The notes under the pieces were generated by a model. The model ran no database searches, had not been told where the DNA came from, and saw nothing but the letters and a program-made list of their open reading frames with translations. Source: Vitis vinifera (taxonomy: Eukaryota; Streptophyta; Magnoliopsida; Vitales; Vitaceae). From it: 64,000 nucleotides of DNA. Positions 1-13,190 of this stretch are shown piece by piece (position 1 is the first letter of the stretch; the number at the start of each line of letters is the position of its first letter). The translations under genes and the position numbers were made by a program. The DNA lies in the NCBI RefSeq assembly GCF_030704535.1, contig NC_081821.1:6091001-6155000 (forward strand), read 5' to 3'.

Positions 1-3000
1 TACATGGCAGAGGCCGGAGGAGGCCAAAGATGCAATAATGGTAGCTAGACAAAGTAGCTAAACAGATTTTGGCTAATAAAAATTGAGACTTTTTGATGCC
101 CATCCTCTTCACTGTCGCCATCCATCTTCATCAAGCAGGTTGGTTGCTGACCACTGAGCAAATTTTGTGACCCAACCACCATGCCCACAAAGCTTGACAC
201 TTATGAAGAGTTCTCATGTGCTTCTATTATTATAAGCCAAATAGGTAGAAGACGCCAATCATATAAGGTTTCCATGTGCCCCAACTAATATCACAAAAAA
301 GGCAGTTATGAATTATGATCATGCATTTCTTCTTCAATAAAAAAACTTGGCACCCTCCTGGAAGCTGGACCCACCACTGCAATCAAGAAAATGGTCCCCA
401 AGGTTCAGGGTTGGGCCCAATGGACAGATGGGTAAGGCCCCATCAACCCCAATTAACTATCCCTGTTAAGGATAGTAAACATGGGGTATGGGCCACCACC
501 CAACTCATTCATGAATGGGTTGGTGACTTTCTAATTACCAACCTCTCATGTGCCTGAGATGTGGTTGGATTCTAATGATCTGGCACCCCCAATTCTTCAC
601 CCCCTTCATTTTTAGGGTTGAACCCCCCTTTCAAACCCAAATTTAAGTGTCATTATTCTTCAATAATTGATGACCCTTCTTCAATTATGTGCCTAAAATC
701 GCTGTCATTGATGCTAACAAACTAATTATCTCTCTCTAAAACAAAAATTATATCTCAATGTAGAAAGAGACAATTTCAATGATGTATGATCCATGTGTTA
801 CTTTTGTGGCATTCCCTATAAGGTTCATGATATAATTTTTGTAATTTTATATGGTATTCATTATGCATGGGAGGGGGGCATAATAATAAAAGGGAAATGT
901 CCTAGCTGGTGGCACCATTGTGAAGACCCCCAAGCAGGTTCCTCCACAAAAAATAGGTCCAAAAGTCTGTTCTTTGTGGTAGGTGAGTCTAACTTTTATT
1001 CAACTATACTAATCATTCTCCACTTGAAGTTCTTCCACTTCATTTCATTTCATTTCATTTTTAGCTCCAACTGTTTGAATTAAATTTTGATCTCACCCCA
1101 CCTTTAAGTACCTTTAATTGTTGTACTATAACGACTTTGACATGTGTCAAAGCGCTTAAAATTGGCAAATACATGAAAAGGTAGGGTTATGTTGCACTTG
1201 ATTAGTTTTGAAGTGTGTTGCACAAATCATCAAGAAAGTCAAGTTCTACATATATTTTATTTTTCCTTCTGTTTGGATCACAGGAAAGCTGATTTTTCAG
1301 TTCATGTGTCACTTTTCTTACAACCCAAGTTAAGACTCAAGTGATTCATAACCCCAATCGGCCAATTCTCATTTTCAACCTTGATCAGAAAACAAAGTAA
1401 ATAACCCTAATTTACCCCAAGCGTCAATGGGCATTTAACATTGAACTCTCACTCATCTTCTTCAATAAATCTTTGTTCCTTTCAATGAACTCCAAAGTCC
1501 AAACCCAATCCAACAAAAAGGCAAAATAACAGAAAATAATAATAATAAAAGCAGGGAAATAAGAAAAATGGACAAATCCATCTCTTTCTCTTTCTCATCA
1601 TGTCTTGATATTATTGATAATTGGATAAACTTTCGGAGCCTGATCCTCACCCCCACCACTGGAATATAAATCTCCCACTTATTAGCCTGTGCATGGAAAG
1701 GCTGGCTTTGGTAGGGCTAAGGTGCTGAGAAAGTAGGGCATCATGTGGCAATGAAGGGAGGATAAATGAGTAGTGTTCCTTGAAACATGGGTTAGGGTGA
1801 TTGAGATAGGTTAGTTGGTCTTGCCTGATGGAGTTGAGGCAACCCACATGTGATATCTTCACTTTATGCATGTGGGAAGTGGTGGGGTGAGGGGGGAGGG
1901 ATTTATCTCTTCTCCACAGCCTTCTCTCACTCAACATATATACTTCCCCATCACCTTTCCAATCCCATTTCCACATTTGTCTTCTTTGATGTGCCTCCCA
2001 TGCACATCCATATACTAATTCACATTCATGAACCCCATTCAATCAATTCAAAATCACATTGTAAAACAAAGAATAAAAACAAAAAAGAAAAAGAAAGGGA
2101 GAGAGAATGATTTCCATGTTTAGAAAACAATTTCTTTGATCTACTAGAAACATAAAAAACACTTTCCCTCTTAAAAATACTATTCAAATGCAGATCTAGT
2201 CACACATTTTATCATAGGTCAACATTATTTAAAAATGATTTTGATTTTGCAGTGTCTAATGCAGGCATTGGGACACCAAATTTGAAAGAATGTTGCCAGG
2301 TATCAAAACATGGCCTTATTTGGAGAGTAGGGTTCATGCCATCAGTATAGATGGTTTAAATACCATAAAGATATATTTCTTCACCTCTGGCTTGCAATAT
2401 CTCCCATAAAAATACTCTTAATTTAACTTTAAGGTAGGGCCAGGCTTTACAAATGTGAGCTATCCTTTGATGTCATTGTGAAATTTAAAAAAAAAAATCA
2501 CATCTAGTTTGCTTTTAGTTTGAAGTATTTAAAGGAGCCCACCTTTCATGTTTATCAAAAAGTATTGTTCACTCTTGTGATTTATATAATAAAAAAAAAC
2601 CCTAATTTTTATATAAAAATAAGGATTAAATACTCTTAGCCCCTCAACCTTTCAACCCTTTCCAATTTGTTTTCTCATATTGTAAATTTAATGATTTGTT
2701 TTAAAAAATTACCACATTTTAAAGGTTTTTAAGGATAGGATATCTAGCTTTTATTGGGATATGTTTGATTTTTGAAAAGTATTATCATGATAAAAAAAAA
2801 AATTATTTTTAAATATAATTAAAATTTTATTTAATTTAAAATTACTTAATTTTTTAAAATAAAAAAATAAATTATTAATTTTAATTTTTTTTTCTCACTT
2901 TCATATTTGTGGGATATTAGGTGTAAAGCATTACTCTAGCACATTTTCATTAAAATTCTCAATTTTTGTAACTGTCTATAAAATATTTAGCAATTTTGTG

Positions 3001-5654
3001 ATCACAGCTTGTGGAAAAGAGGGATCAAAGTATTAATAAGTGAGTGGAGAGACAGAGGCAGTGCTTGACAATGCAGAAAAGTGGTGGGCCATGTGCCTAA
3101 GGAATCTGACAAACAAAATTGACTTTTAATTTTTTTTATTCTTGTTATTATCATTATTTCAATGCAAGGACACAAACCCATATGGACTAAATATTAAAAC
3201 TATGCCATAAACTTCTCATGGAATTCTCAAATCTCCAAACCATCCCCACCTTCTTTTTGTTTCTTTTTCATTTTGCAGTAAACATTCTCAACCATAAGTC
3301 TTGAAGTAAACATCAAGCCATATTCTCAGAATTTTAAAAAAAAATTGCAGGAGCTTAATTGAAACTGGTAGACTGGTAGTGGTCTCCATGTATTTTGTTG
3401 TGCTCATATTATTTTAGCAGTTTAATGATTTGTCAAAGTATGTGATATAAATATTCCCTAAACTTGTGTATACATGTAATTTTAAACATGAGAAGAAGTC
3501 CACTACCACTTCTCTCAATGAAAGTGCCTGGTTCATTCTTGTATATTTATTTACTACTATATTTTGCAGTGGGGAAGATATGAAATTAAAAAAATTGGAA
3601 AATTGGCCATCCCACCTTACAAAAACTCTTTTTCCCCTCTTGCATTACCACTCATTCATGTCTGTCGGTGTAGGGCTTTCATTGACCACAGAGTCATTTC
3701 AGGCTTCACATCCATCTTTGGTTTTCTACATTTTGTTGATTCCCCCTTGTATTATATTATCCTTTAGTTTTTTAATGTCAACTCCCTAATTAATAACCAT
3801 CAAGGAGGGTGGGACTTGGGAAAGGTGCAATAGAGTAGTTGATGATGAGGTGATCTCATTCCTGTCTCACATCCAAATTAATTATCAAACTAATAAGGGT
3901 ACACTCTAATTAGTAATCTCATTTTTCTTATTCATTTCTTTTTTCTTCCCTTACCTACTTTTTTTTCTTCTGACATTACAATAATTTCCAGGGTGATATA
4001 TAGTCTGCATTTCAGAAGATTTGGTCAAAAGATATCCTTATGTATGATGTTTAGGGGGAAAATTGGAAAAGCCTCGATGAGATATGATTATAAGAAGTCC
4101 CCACCTGTACAAGTTGGCACATTGAACAGAGGGTAGGTTGAATCAACCCCATAAGAAGGTTTTTTCTTTTTTGCCTTTTCTGTTTGCTCTTTGGATATGG
4201 TCATTAGGGAATCTTAACCATGTCATTTCAGAACATATGTTTATATATTTTAATCATTAATGAAAAAGAATGTGGGGAGGGGTCATAAACTTGAGGTTAA
4301 AGGTAGGGGGTGGATGAGAATCTAAGAGAGAGAGATAGAGTGAGAGACTATGCAGGTAAATTAACGAGTGAGTCAATGAGAAGGGTTTGAAAATGGCAGT
4401 TGGGAATTTGCAGGTAAGAAGAATGCTTTTTTTTTTTTTTCCCTGATTTCCAGTACATAAATCCACTCTTCTTCCTCCTATATTCTTTCTCTCTATCTCT
4501 CTCTCTCCCCTGACAACATCACATGTTCATGCAGGCATCTCCAGACCCACCCACATACTCAGCCCACATGCGTGGGTGAGAAAAATGCCTGGAGGAGATA
4601 TGACACGGCCATCCTTCCTCTATCTAGCTCTCTAAACAATGCCAATTCTTTGACTCTTTGTCTGCACAGTTACCCATGTATTTCTTCTTTCATATAACAG
4701 GCTAGCCAATCCATTCTGGCTAGTCTTTGTTTATGTTCTCTGAGGAAACACTAGAACATCTCTTCTTGGATCTGCAGAAATTCCTATACAGTTTGCATTG
4801 ATTTTTGCTACTCCTTAAAGGACATTGAAGGGTACTGTTGCAACTACCTGTGGGTACTGTGTGTAATGGGTATAGGGTCCCCTCCTTTTCTTTTGGTGCT
4901 TTTATGGTTTTCTCAGAATGCATTGCCTGATTTGTTCTATGAAAACCAATGAGGTTTCTTTTCTGGGTCACTTCTTTTTTTTCTTGTGGTTCCTTTTTTT
5001 CCTTTAATTGTTGCAGAAAATAAAGATTTGGGAAAATCTGTGGAAATCCCAAAATTGCCAGATGGAATCTTGTGGGTTTGGAATTTTAATTGAAAAGGGG
5101 GAGGTTTGACCTGTAACTCATTGTTTTTGAGAAAGCTAATTTGTTGTTGTTCAGCTGTAATTAGCTGGAAAGAAGTGGGTGTGGATTGAGATACATGGAG
5201 TAATGTGGATGATAGAATAAAGTGATTTAAGTTTCTATCTTCTAAATTCTGGTTTGGAAAATGCAATTAGTGGAAGTACATGAATTTGGAAGATGCTTTA
5301 ATCTCTTGAGGTTCGTAGGGTTGGTAGGAACTTAACTTGTGTGGTTTGGATTTTGCAAGTATTTGAAGGAAAGGCAAGAGAGAAGAGGGCTAGGGTTTAG
5401 GTATTTTTCTTGGCATCCCTTCAATTGACGTTTGACCTTAGAGGAAGAAATCCCTGATTTTCAACTGGGTCACAGGAGAATTTCTTAGATTCCTCATAAA
5501 TTGTGATGTTCCATCATTGGTTCTAAAATTTTTGGAGAGCCTTAAAGATTTGTCTCATGGAAGTGGGGCCTGAAGTTCACTAGATTAGACACAGGATAAT
5601 AGAGATACAGGAAGTGAGGCCATATTATTGTGTAGTTGAAGAGAGGCGGTGGAG
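1..5654. other. Upstream region of the LONGIFOLIA-like gene, no gene seen
   Basis: No frame here looks like a conserved protein; the longer open frames are low-complexity and lack plausible splice partners. The stretch is AT-rich with poly-A/T runs (about 2770-2890, and a T run at about 4427-4440). A pyrimidine-rich CT patch at about 4484-4508 resembles the Y patch often seen near plant transcription starts, so the leader of the gene at 5655 may begin soon after it. The leader would then be about 1 kb and might contain an intron; I could not settle its boundaries. Confidence 0.5.
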
Positions 5655-8600
5655 ATGGCTGCAAAGCTTCTGCATTCCTTAACAGATGATAACCCAGATT
5701 TGCAGAAGCAAATTGGGTGCATGGCTGGGATCTTTCAACTCTTTGATCATCACCATATCCTCACCGGAAGGCGCATCAGCCACAAGAGGCTTCTTCCAGG
5801 TAATCCTCTGACTGGGTATTGCTTAATTTGAATTGTTGTTGGTTATTTTAAAGATGGGTGTTCTTTCTGTTTAGTTTGCTATAAATCTGTTGCTTCATTT
5901 CAATCACTTGTTATCTCTGTACCAAGGCACTGGTTGGTTCTGTAGTGAAGCTTGAGAAAGGTTTTAAATAGTATTTTCTTCATCTATTTGTTCTCCTTGA
6001 TTTCCCCAACTTCTGGGTATCATGGAATCTCCCTCTGATATAATTTTATTTACCTCAATTCCTTGAATTAAAATCTAGATTTTAACTGGTTTCTGGCTGT
6101 ACATTGACAGATGAAAATAAGATATCCACAATTGCTAATCTCAAAATATGATGGATAGGTTCATATTAGTTTTTTTACTATAATCATGTTTAATGCCCAC
6201 GACATACTTATATATGATCATATGCATTAAACCTATGTTTGGTTCTTGGAAAATTGGAGGGAAAATGCAAGGAAAAGAAAATAGAGCGGAATAATGGAAG
6301 GAAAGAAAAAAATTAAGAAAAATAAAAAATAGATTTAAAGTTAATAAATTATTTTTACATGCCATTTCAAATTCATTTCACTTATTTTTCCTCTTCCATA
6401 AAAAGGTTAAATGATTTGAAAATACTTAAGTTTTTAATGAATTTAATAATATTTAATTTTCTTTCGTAGTTTTCATGGTAAATTAAACATGAGAAAATTA
6501 TTTTTCTTAACACATTTTTTTTCCTTTTTTCCTTTCCTTAGTACTTTCCTAGAACCAAACATAGATTTTTTTCATGTCAGTATATTGGTTTTTTTGCATT
6601 TTCCATCTTATGACATTGTATTCTCAAGTACGGGATTTTCTGTGCATGCATAAGATCAGAATTTAGAAATTATTGATGTTGATACATAAAACGTCTAATG
6701 CTTTTGTTTCTTATTTAGGTAATTCCTACCTCAACAGCAGCCTGGAAACGAATTCTACTAATGTAGGCCACCGACATACTGCAGCAGTAAGAACTCTTAG
6801 TTCTATTATTTCATAATTTATTCACCATTTTGACAAAAGTTCCCAAACTTATTTTATTTCTTTAGAATCACGAGTAGTTGGCATAAATATTTGTTGAGCT
6901 AAGTTGAGGCATGAATATACAATTTCTTCTAGGAATTACCATTTTTATCCACATATTGTTAAATTATCAATGATTCTACTAATGTTAATGAGTATGTTGA
7001 GAAAAAATCCCAAACATTGAAAATTTTCTGAATGATTACACAATATTGACATTTGTTTCATTTCACCTGGCATCTAGTTTTCTCGGTCCCTAACTCACTA
7101 AATTATTGCTAAATTTGATTTTTATCTATGGGCCATGACTTCCAAGATCCAAACTTTTAATTACATCTCTTTTTCAATAAATCTCATCTCCTAAAGTTCC
7201 TGGTTCAAATTTACTACCAAGTTTTTAAATTGTTCATACAATTTCACCTACTTTAGTTTGTCATCTGATGATCTGTTAAACTCAAGAATGTAAAACTTGT
7301 GATTGCAGGGAAAAAATTCAAACAAAAGTGTGAATGAGAAACAAAAATTCTCCACAGAATCATCCAGAGTTTCATTCTCATCTTCGTCTTGTTCATCTTC
7401 TATGTCCTCTCTCGAATGTAACAAAACAGCTCAACCAGAACCTTGTTCCTTTGACCGAATCATTTTTCCTGAAACTCACTCAAGGGATCCAGCCATGAAC
7501 CAGTTAAGTGCCTCTCCACAATTAGGGCGGCAATCGCTTGATCTTCGTGATTTGGTCAAGGATTCTATGTACAGAGAAGTACGAGGGCTGTCAGTTAAGA
7601 CTACAACCAGAGAAGAAGCTGTGGGCCATGCCGTGAAGCCTAAAGACTCTCCAAGGCCTTCACAGCCATCCAAATCAATGGATGGATCTTATGGAGTTGG
7701 TACCAAAGGGAAGCAAAATGTGCCTGTTGATCTCAAGGAGTCTCTTAGAGTTCTTGCCAAGCTTCGAGAAGCACCTTGGTATTTCAATGAAGCTAGAGAA
7801 CTTCCAAGATCATCATATGAAGCAAAAGATGGACCTTTGCCTTCAATTCCAAAAGATGCTCCTCGGTTTTCTTATGATGGGAGGGAGATAAACCGCTTAT
7901 CCTTTGAATCACAAGATACCTCCAAAGGCACCCCAAAGCTGAAAGAACTACCAAGACTTTCATTGGACAGCAGAGAGGGTTCCATGCGGGGTTCGAACTT
8001 TGATTCAAGATCAAATTCCGTTTTGAGGAATTTGCAGAAGGGCAGTGCCAACTCTAAAGACAATGTCCCAAATTTAAAGCAAATATCAGAGTCTCAGAAA
8101 CGGCCTCCTAGCGTTGTTGCTAAGTTGATGGGCTTGGAAGCTTTACCAGATTCCATATCAGTCCATGATAGTCAGATGGGGTTGATCAGAACCTGCCCAA
8201 TCCAGGATTGTGATCCCTTCTCAAGGTCACCTAAAACACCTGATCCAAGTAGTAGGCCAATCCAGATGCCCTACTCCCCTAGAAGCTCATGGAAGGAACC
8301 AACTTCACCAAGGTGGAGAAATCCAGATTCAGTCATGAAACCTATCTCAAGTTCAAGGTTTCCCATTGAACCAGCACCATGGAGACAGCAGGATGGAAGT
8401 CGGGGCTCTCTAAAACCAGCTTCTAGGAATATAAAAGCTCCAGCAAGGGCACCAAATTCCTTCCCATCTGTGTATAGTGAGATTGAGAAAAGATTGAAAG
8501 ATCTTGAATTTAAACAATCTGGAAAGGATCTAAGAGCTCTTAAACAAATATTAGAAGCAATGCAGGCAAAGGGACTCTTGGAGACCAGAAGAGAAGAGCA

Positions 8601-11409
8601 ACCTTCCAACTTTGGAACTAAAAGAGATGAGCCAAAATATACCAGCTTTGATCAGAAGGTAAGACTGGCAAGCCAACGAAAAACTCAACATGATACTGTT
8701 TGTGCTGCCACTGCTGGGGGGGCTAATTCTCGAAGGAGTTTTGATTCCCCAATTGTGATCATGAAACCAGCCAAACTAGTTGAGAAATCTAGTATTCCTG
8801 CTTCCTCCGTAATTTCAATTGATGGTTTTTCCAGTTTCCATAAGCCTCAGGGTGGCAACTTTGCAGATAACAGAAAGGATTCAGTTAATAGCCAAACAGC
8901 TAAAGTTTTTACTCCTAAAAATAGTAGCAGAGATCATGTTACTAGTTCCATTGATAAGAGAAGCAATGTCAGAAACTCAAGAGCAGCACAAACTCCAACA
9001 AGGCCTCAACAGTTGCCTAAAGAAAATACCTCAAGCTTGGTAAAGAGCTCAGGATCTGTAAGCCCAAGACTACAGCAAAAGAAGCTCGAGTTAGAGAAGC
9101 GATCTCGACTGCCCAGCACTTCATCTGAATTGGGCAAATCAAGAAGGCAATCCCACAAGATGCCAACAGAATCAAGTTCGCCAGGAGGAAAATGCAGACC
9201 AAAATCTCCCAACTTGCAGCAAAGTGATGACCAACTGAGTGAGATAAGTAGCGAATCAAGAAACTTGAGTTACCAGGGAGATGACATTTCTGTGCATTCA
9301 GACAGCAACATGGAAGTCACCAGTACTGAACACTCTACTGAGATCAATGGCAGCCGGAGTCCATCCATGAAGGCTGCCAATTGTCCAACTTCTGGCTTAT
9401 TAAAGAAAGTAGGTGCTTTTGATCTTTTTCTATTCATTTAACCACTCTGATCATCACTTGGTTAATCATATTTTATTTTCCTGGTTTCAGAAATCAACTT
9501 CAAGGTTGGCCGAAGATGTGTCATTGGCAGAACTTGCTACAATTGCCCCCGAGCAGCCCAGCCCTGTCTCTGTTCTTGATGCTTCAGTGTACATAGATGA
9601 TGCACCATCTCCTGTGAAGCAGACACCAACTGCTCTGAAAGGTAATTTCTTGCTCTTTTGGGAATTTGCCACTTAGATATAGCACAAGACAATGTGGACA
9701 AATAGGAATTCGAGCACTGGAGGATCTACCATATCCAATATGTTGATGTATCACAGAATATGTTTGTTTTTCTTCTAAAAACCAATCTCACTACACAAAT
9801 TAGGACATGTGTTAGGATACTAGTAAAATTCTTTCTATATGTCTCTAACACGGTTGGAGCCCAATTTTCTTTTAGTGGTACTATTTCAGTCCTAGTGTAG
9901 GTTTAGCTGGCCTGTTCAATGAATCCTGCATTTTCCAATGCAATTTTGAGAGAATCTGGAACCTGTGCATGCTAATCTTGTGGCTTTGCCAGAGCAAGTT
10001 TATATTTGGCTTCTTGATTTTCCATTTTCTTTTTTTCACAGACTGGCCCAAAGATATATCTGCTCCTCATGGTCAGTGTCTCTTTGATCAAACAACATAA
10101 GATGCATATATCTGTTAGGCACCAAGGGAAAGTTAGTGAAGGATTAATGTCATTTTGTTTCAGGTAGTTAAAAATGGTCAACCATGTAAACGCTACATGG
10201 AGTGCTGACTATTTCTGCAGTTGCAGTTTGTTATTAGCTGAACCATTTGTCTTGTTATTTCCTAAATTTAGGAGTGAAACAATGGGAAAAAGTAGAGGAC
10301 AACAAAATTTTTAGAAAATTAAGGTTGTTTTTCTGTCAACGTCTCTGTTGTCATGCCTACTTGTCAGTAGCAAGAATACTTTTGACATTACAGCCTATGA
10401 AGAAGCTTGTGTGTCAGATTCATTGGAGCTGATTCTATCAGTCATGTATAGTAGCAAGTAGTGACAGGAAAGGAAAAACATTCAGTTATTCTTTCATTTT
10501 CTTTATTTTCTAAACTAGAATACCTGAAAGCCTCTTTCATGTACCAAATCTAACTTGAATATTCATGAAACAGATAATGGGAGTTGGAATTCCAGCAACA
10601 ATCATGATGAAGAGCAATGGAAGCTGAAGGATGATATCTTATCTAACAGCACAGGATCAGGCGTTACCTCTGAGATCAACCGCAAAAAATTACAAAATAT
10701 TGAACATTTGGTCCAGAAGCTTAAACAACTAAACTCCACTCACGATGAAGCCAGCACAGATTACATTGCATCACTCTGTGAGAACACAAACCCAGACCAC
10801 AGATACATTTCTGAGATATTGTTAGCTTCAGGTCTCCTCCTCAGAGACCTTGACTCCAGCCTCACAACCTATCAGTTCCACCCGTCAGGGCACCCAATCA
10901 ACCCTGAGTTATTCTTTGTTCTGGAGCAAACCAAGGGTAGCACTTTGATCTGCAAAGAAGGCTGCTCTGGAACAGTTTCCAATCTGAAGCCTGACCAGGG
11001 AAAATTTCACCGTAAACTTATATTTGATGCTGTTAATGAGATTCTTGTGGGAAAGTTAGCTCTGGCAGGGCCCTCTCCTGAACCATGGATAAAGCCTGAT
11101 AAACTGGCAAGGAAGACATTGAGTGCACAAAAGCTTCTAAAAGAATTGTGTTCAGAGATAGAGCAGCTTCAAGCCATCAAATCAGAGTGCATCATAGAGG
11201 AGAAGGAGGATGATTTTAAAAGCATCTTATGGAAGGATGTAATGCATGGATCCGAGAGTTGGACAGATTTTTGTGGTGAGATTTCTGGGGTAGTTTTGGA
11301 TGTTGAACGTTTGATCTTCAAGGATTTGGTTGATGAGATTGTCATGGGTGAGTCGACTAGTGCACGAGCCAATCCTGGTAGGCGTTGCAGGCGGCTGTTT
11401 GCAAAGTAG
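5655..11409 (+). CDS. LNG1/LNG2: LONGIFOLIA1/2-like protein (TRM family), six coding exons
   Basis: LONGIFOLIA proteins are TON1-recruiting-motif (TRM) proteins that promote longitudinal cell elongation and associate with microtubules. Coding exons: 5655-5799, 6719-6786, 7309-9408, 9491-9641, 10042-10071 and 10574-11409. All junctions are GT-AG and the phases join into one frame of 1,109 residues. The N-terminus starts MAAKLLHSLTDDN and is followed by IGCMAGIFQLFD, the family signature. Residues about 336-353 hold the VVAKLMGLEALP motif, about 456-495 the SEIEKRLKDLEF and ALKQILEAMQAKGLL motifs (DUF3741 type), and about 906-1095 the DUF4378 C-terminal domain (ISEILLASGLLLRD ... FCGEISGVVLDVERLIFKDLVDEI). 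The middle is Ser/Pro/Arg-rich and probably disordered. I chose the ATG at 5655 because the conserved N-terminus starts there. An AATAAA lies near 11709. The assignment to the LNG1/LNG2 pair is firm; which one is not decidable from sequence alone. Confidence 0.93.
6233..6564. mobile_element. MITE-like element in LNG intron 1
   Basis: About 332 bp bounded by inverted ends: it begins CTATGTTTGGTTCTTGGAAA and ends with the reverse complement of CTATGTTTGGTTCTAGGAAA, 19 of 20 matching. The interior is AT-rich and non-coding. I could not identify a convincing target duplication, so the superfamily is open (hAT or PIF/Harbinger are both possible). It lies in the first intron, away from the splice sites. 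Confidence 0.65.
10042..10071 (+). other. 30-nt microexon of the LNG gene
   Basis: The 30 bases between a TTTCACAG acceptor and a GGTCAGTG donor join the phase-1 end of exon 4 to the phase-1 start of exon 6 with no frame change, adding DWPKDISAPHD across the junctions. Skipping it would also keep the frame (30 = 10 codons), so inclusion could be alternative. It is part of the LNG coding region listed separately. Confidence 0.75.
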
Positions 11410-12056
11410 CATTGTTCCACTCTTTCTTCTTTTCAATCATCTCAACCTGTTCTGTTCTTTTTTGTTTGTAATTTTTTGTGCAAAAGCATAATCATTCATG
11501 GCTAAGAAATGCAGTTCTATGCTGGGTTGTAAAGAAAATCCTTTCTCAGTGTATTACAACATACATAAGAATCAATATAATTACTGTTTTTGGCTTCATT
11601 TCCTCTGTACCCTGAACTTGTAGAGGGAGACTCTTTATCTTCTGTCAATTATTGATGGTACCAACTTGAAATTTTGGTTGTAGATTGATAGGCCAAACCC
11701 TGGTACTTAATAAAAGTCATCTGCACAACCAGCCACATTCCTTAGAACCACAACACAAGTGGTACAGTGCTGGCTCTTCATTTGATTTTGTGTTGAAACA
11801 AATCAAGCTGCATGTCCACATTTCCTCAAAGTTGAGTTGAGTTAAGTTAAGCTTAGCCAAAATGTTTGGCAAAGAGACGGTCAATCCCGGAATGTTCAAT
11901 AGGCTCTTGAATATCAGAATCAGAAGTCATTCTTTACAAGATCAGAGGATGACAAAGCCCACCCAACTGAAAGAACTAGCTGGAAGTGTATTCAATGGGA
12001 AGTTATTGCAATTGTTAGTAAATAATAATATCTGAAAAAACCTCACCACATATCAT
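11410..12056. other. LNG 3' region and spacer
   Basis: This is the 3' untranslated region of the LNG gene followed by a short spacer to the tRNA gene. AATAAA-like polyadenylation signals occur near 11571 and 11709. I see no other gene. Confidence 0.6.
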
Positions 12057-12128
12057 GCTTCCGTAGCATAGTGGTAGTGCGTTCGCTTCGTAAGCGAAAG
12101 GTCGCGAGTTCGATCCTCGCCGGGAGCT
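12057..12128 (+). tRNA. tRNA-Thr (anticodon CGT)
   Basis: The 72-nt cloverleaf folds fully. The acceptor stem GCTTCCG/CGGGAGC has six Watson-Crick pairs and one T-G wobble at pair 4. The D arm is GCAT...TGC, the anticodon stem TTCGC/GCGAA encloses loop TTCGTAA with anticodon CGT at 12089-12091, the variable loop is AGGTC, and the T arm GCGAG/CTCGC encloses TTCGATC. The internal A box (TAGCATAGTGG) and B box (GAGTTCGATCC) are present. A T-rich stretch right after the gene (TGTTTTTATTATTTTTTG) provides the Pol III terminator. There is no intron and no encoded CCA, as expected for a nuclear gene. Confidence 0.95.
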
Positions 12129-12682
12129 GTTTTTATTATTTTTTGTCAAAAATACAACTTCGATATGATGTCACTATATTGAAGGAGACAAACATTTGAT
12201 TAGTATTTACCAAATTGCCAATCTCATAAGTTTGGGTTGGGCCACAAGACCATCCACTAAGGTTTGGATGGACTTTGGGGTGAAATTGACCCAACCCAAA
12301 AATGATTTTCACCAAGCTGGTCCAGAGCTACGCCCTAAACTCCTACACGTAGGGAAATGACAGCTTTTGTGGAAGACTTCTTTGACGTGCTTTCAAACTG
12401 ACTTAGTGGCATGTATGAAGTATCAATTGTCTCAAGTTAAGATAGAAGTAAGAAAAAGTACTTCATAGAGAAACCTAGTTTGTATGACATTGATAATTTT
12501 TTTTTTCTTTTTGAAAATTATGATTTTGAATTTTAACTAAAATAAAAAAATAATAATCATAAGTTAGACCTTGAAATAGTTACCTGCACTCCATACCTTA
12601 CTCATAATACTTCTGCAAACAAATTGAGTGTAATTAAGTTATGTTAATTTTGAAAGCAAAACCTTCAATTGCATGATATTTA

Positions 12683-12792
12683 GATTGTATTTGACAGCGA
12701 TTTTATGAAGTATTTCTAATTATTTTAACACTTACAAATTTTTATCTTTTAAATATTAAAAATACTTCCTAAAATCATTATTAAATACATTC
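12683..12792. mobile_element. Tourist-like MITE, first of an adjacent pair
   Basis: A 110-bp element with imperfect terminal inverted repeats (GATTGTATTTGACAGCGATT at the left, the reverse complement of GAATGTATTTAATAATGATT at the right). It is flanked by TTA at 12680-12682 and TTA at 12793-12795. The TTA target duplication and small size fit PIF/Harbinger (Tourist) MITEs. The right TTA is shared with the next MITE. Confidence 0.7.
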
Positions 12793-12795
12793 TTA

Positions 12796-12903
12796 GAGTC
12801 TATTTGATAATGATTTTAGAAAGTGTTTTTAATCTATTTAATACTCAAATTTTTTATCTTTTAAGTATTAAAACACTTTTTAGAATCACTATCAAACAGA
12901 TTC
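12796..12903. mobile_element. Tourist-like MITE, second of an adjacent pair
   Basis: A 108-bp element with terminal inverted repeats of about 35 bp (GAGTCTATTTGATAATGATT at the left, the reverse complement of GAATCTGTTTGATAGTGATT at the right). TTA flanks both ends (12793-12795 and 12904-12906). The two arms are better matched than in the neighbouring MITE, which suggests this copy inserted more recently, next to or into the TTA of the first. Confidence 0.75.
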
Positions 12904-13190
12904 TTATATTTACTCGCGAATAGGATTTTGAAATAGTTACCGATGTTCAATTCACCTTACTCATAATATGTCTATGAATAAATTGAGTACAATTAAATTA
13001 TATTAATCATTAAAGCAAAACCTTCAACCGCATGACACTTATATCGACTCATAAGTAGGGTCTTAAAATAGTTACCCATGCTCAATTCAACTAACTCATA
13101 ATATTTTTGTGAATAAATTGAGAACAATTAAATTATATTAATCTTGAAAGCAAAACCTTAAATTGCATGAGGCTTATATTAATTGACAAG

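Larger units (their letters stand above)
12561..13190. repeat. Three-copy tandem repeat, about 134-bp period, split by two MITEs
   Basis: Three diverged copies share landmarks in the same order: a GAAATAGTTAC-like block, CTTACTCATAATA, AAATTGAGTACAATTAA and AAAGCAAAACCTTCAA. The GTTAC landmark occurs at 12579, 12936 and 13071. Copies 2 and 3 are 135 bp apart. Copies 1 and 2 are 357 bp apart, which becomes 133 bp once the two MITEs at 12683-12903 and their target duplications are subtracted. The repeat is non-coding. Confidence 0.75.

Noticed and set aside
1647..2042. Minus-strand open frame of 131 codons
   Set aside because: No recognisable domain, odd composition and no splice or promoter context; an overlapping plus-strand frame is equally long. 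Probably chance.
8271..8609. Minus-strand open frame inside the large LNG exon
   Set aside because: It is opposite a clearly coding exon and has no family resemblance.
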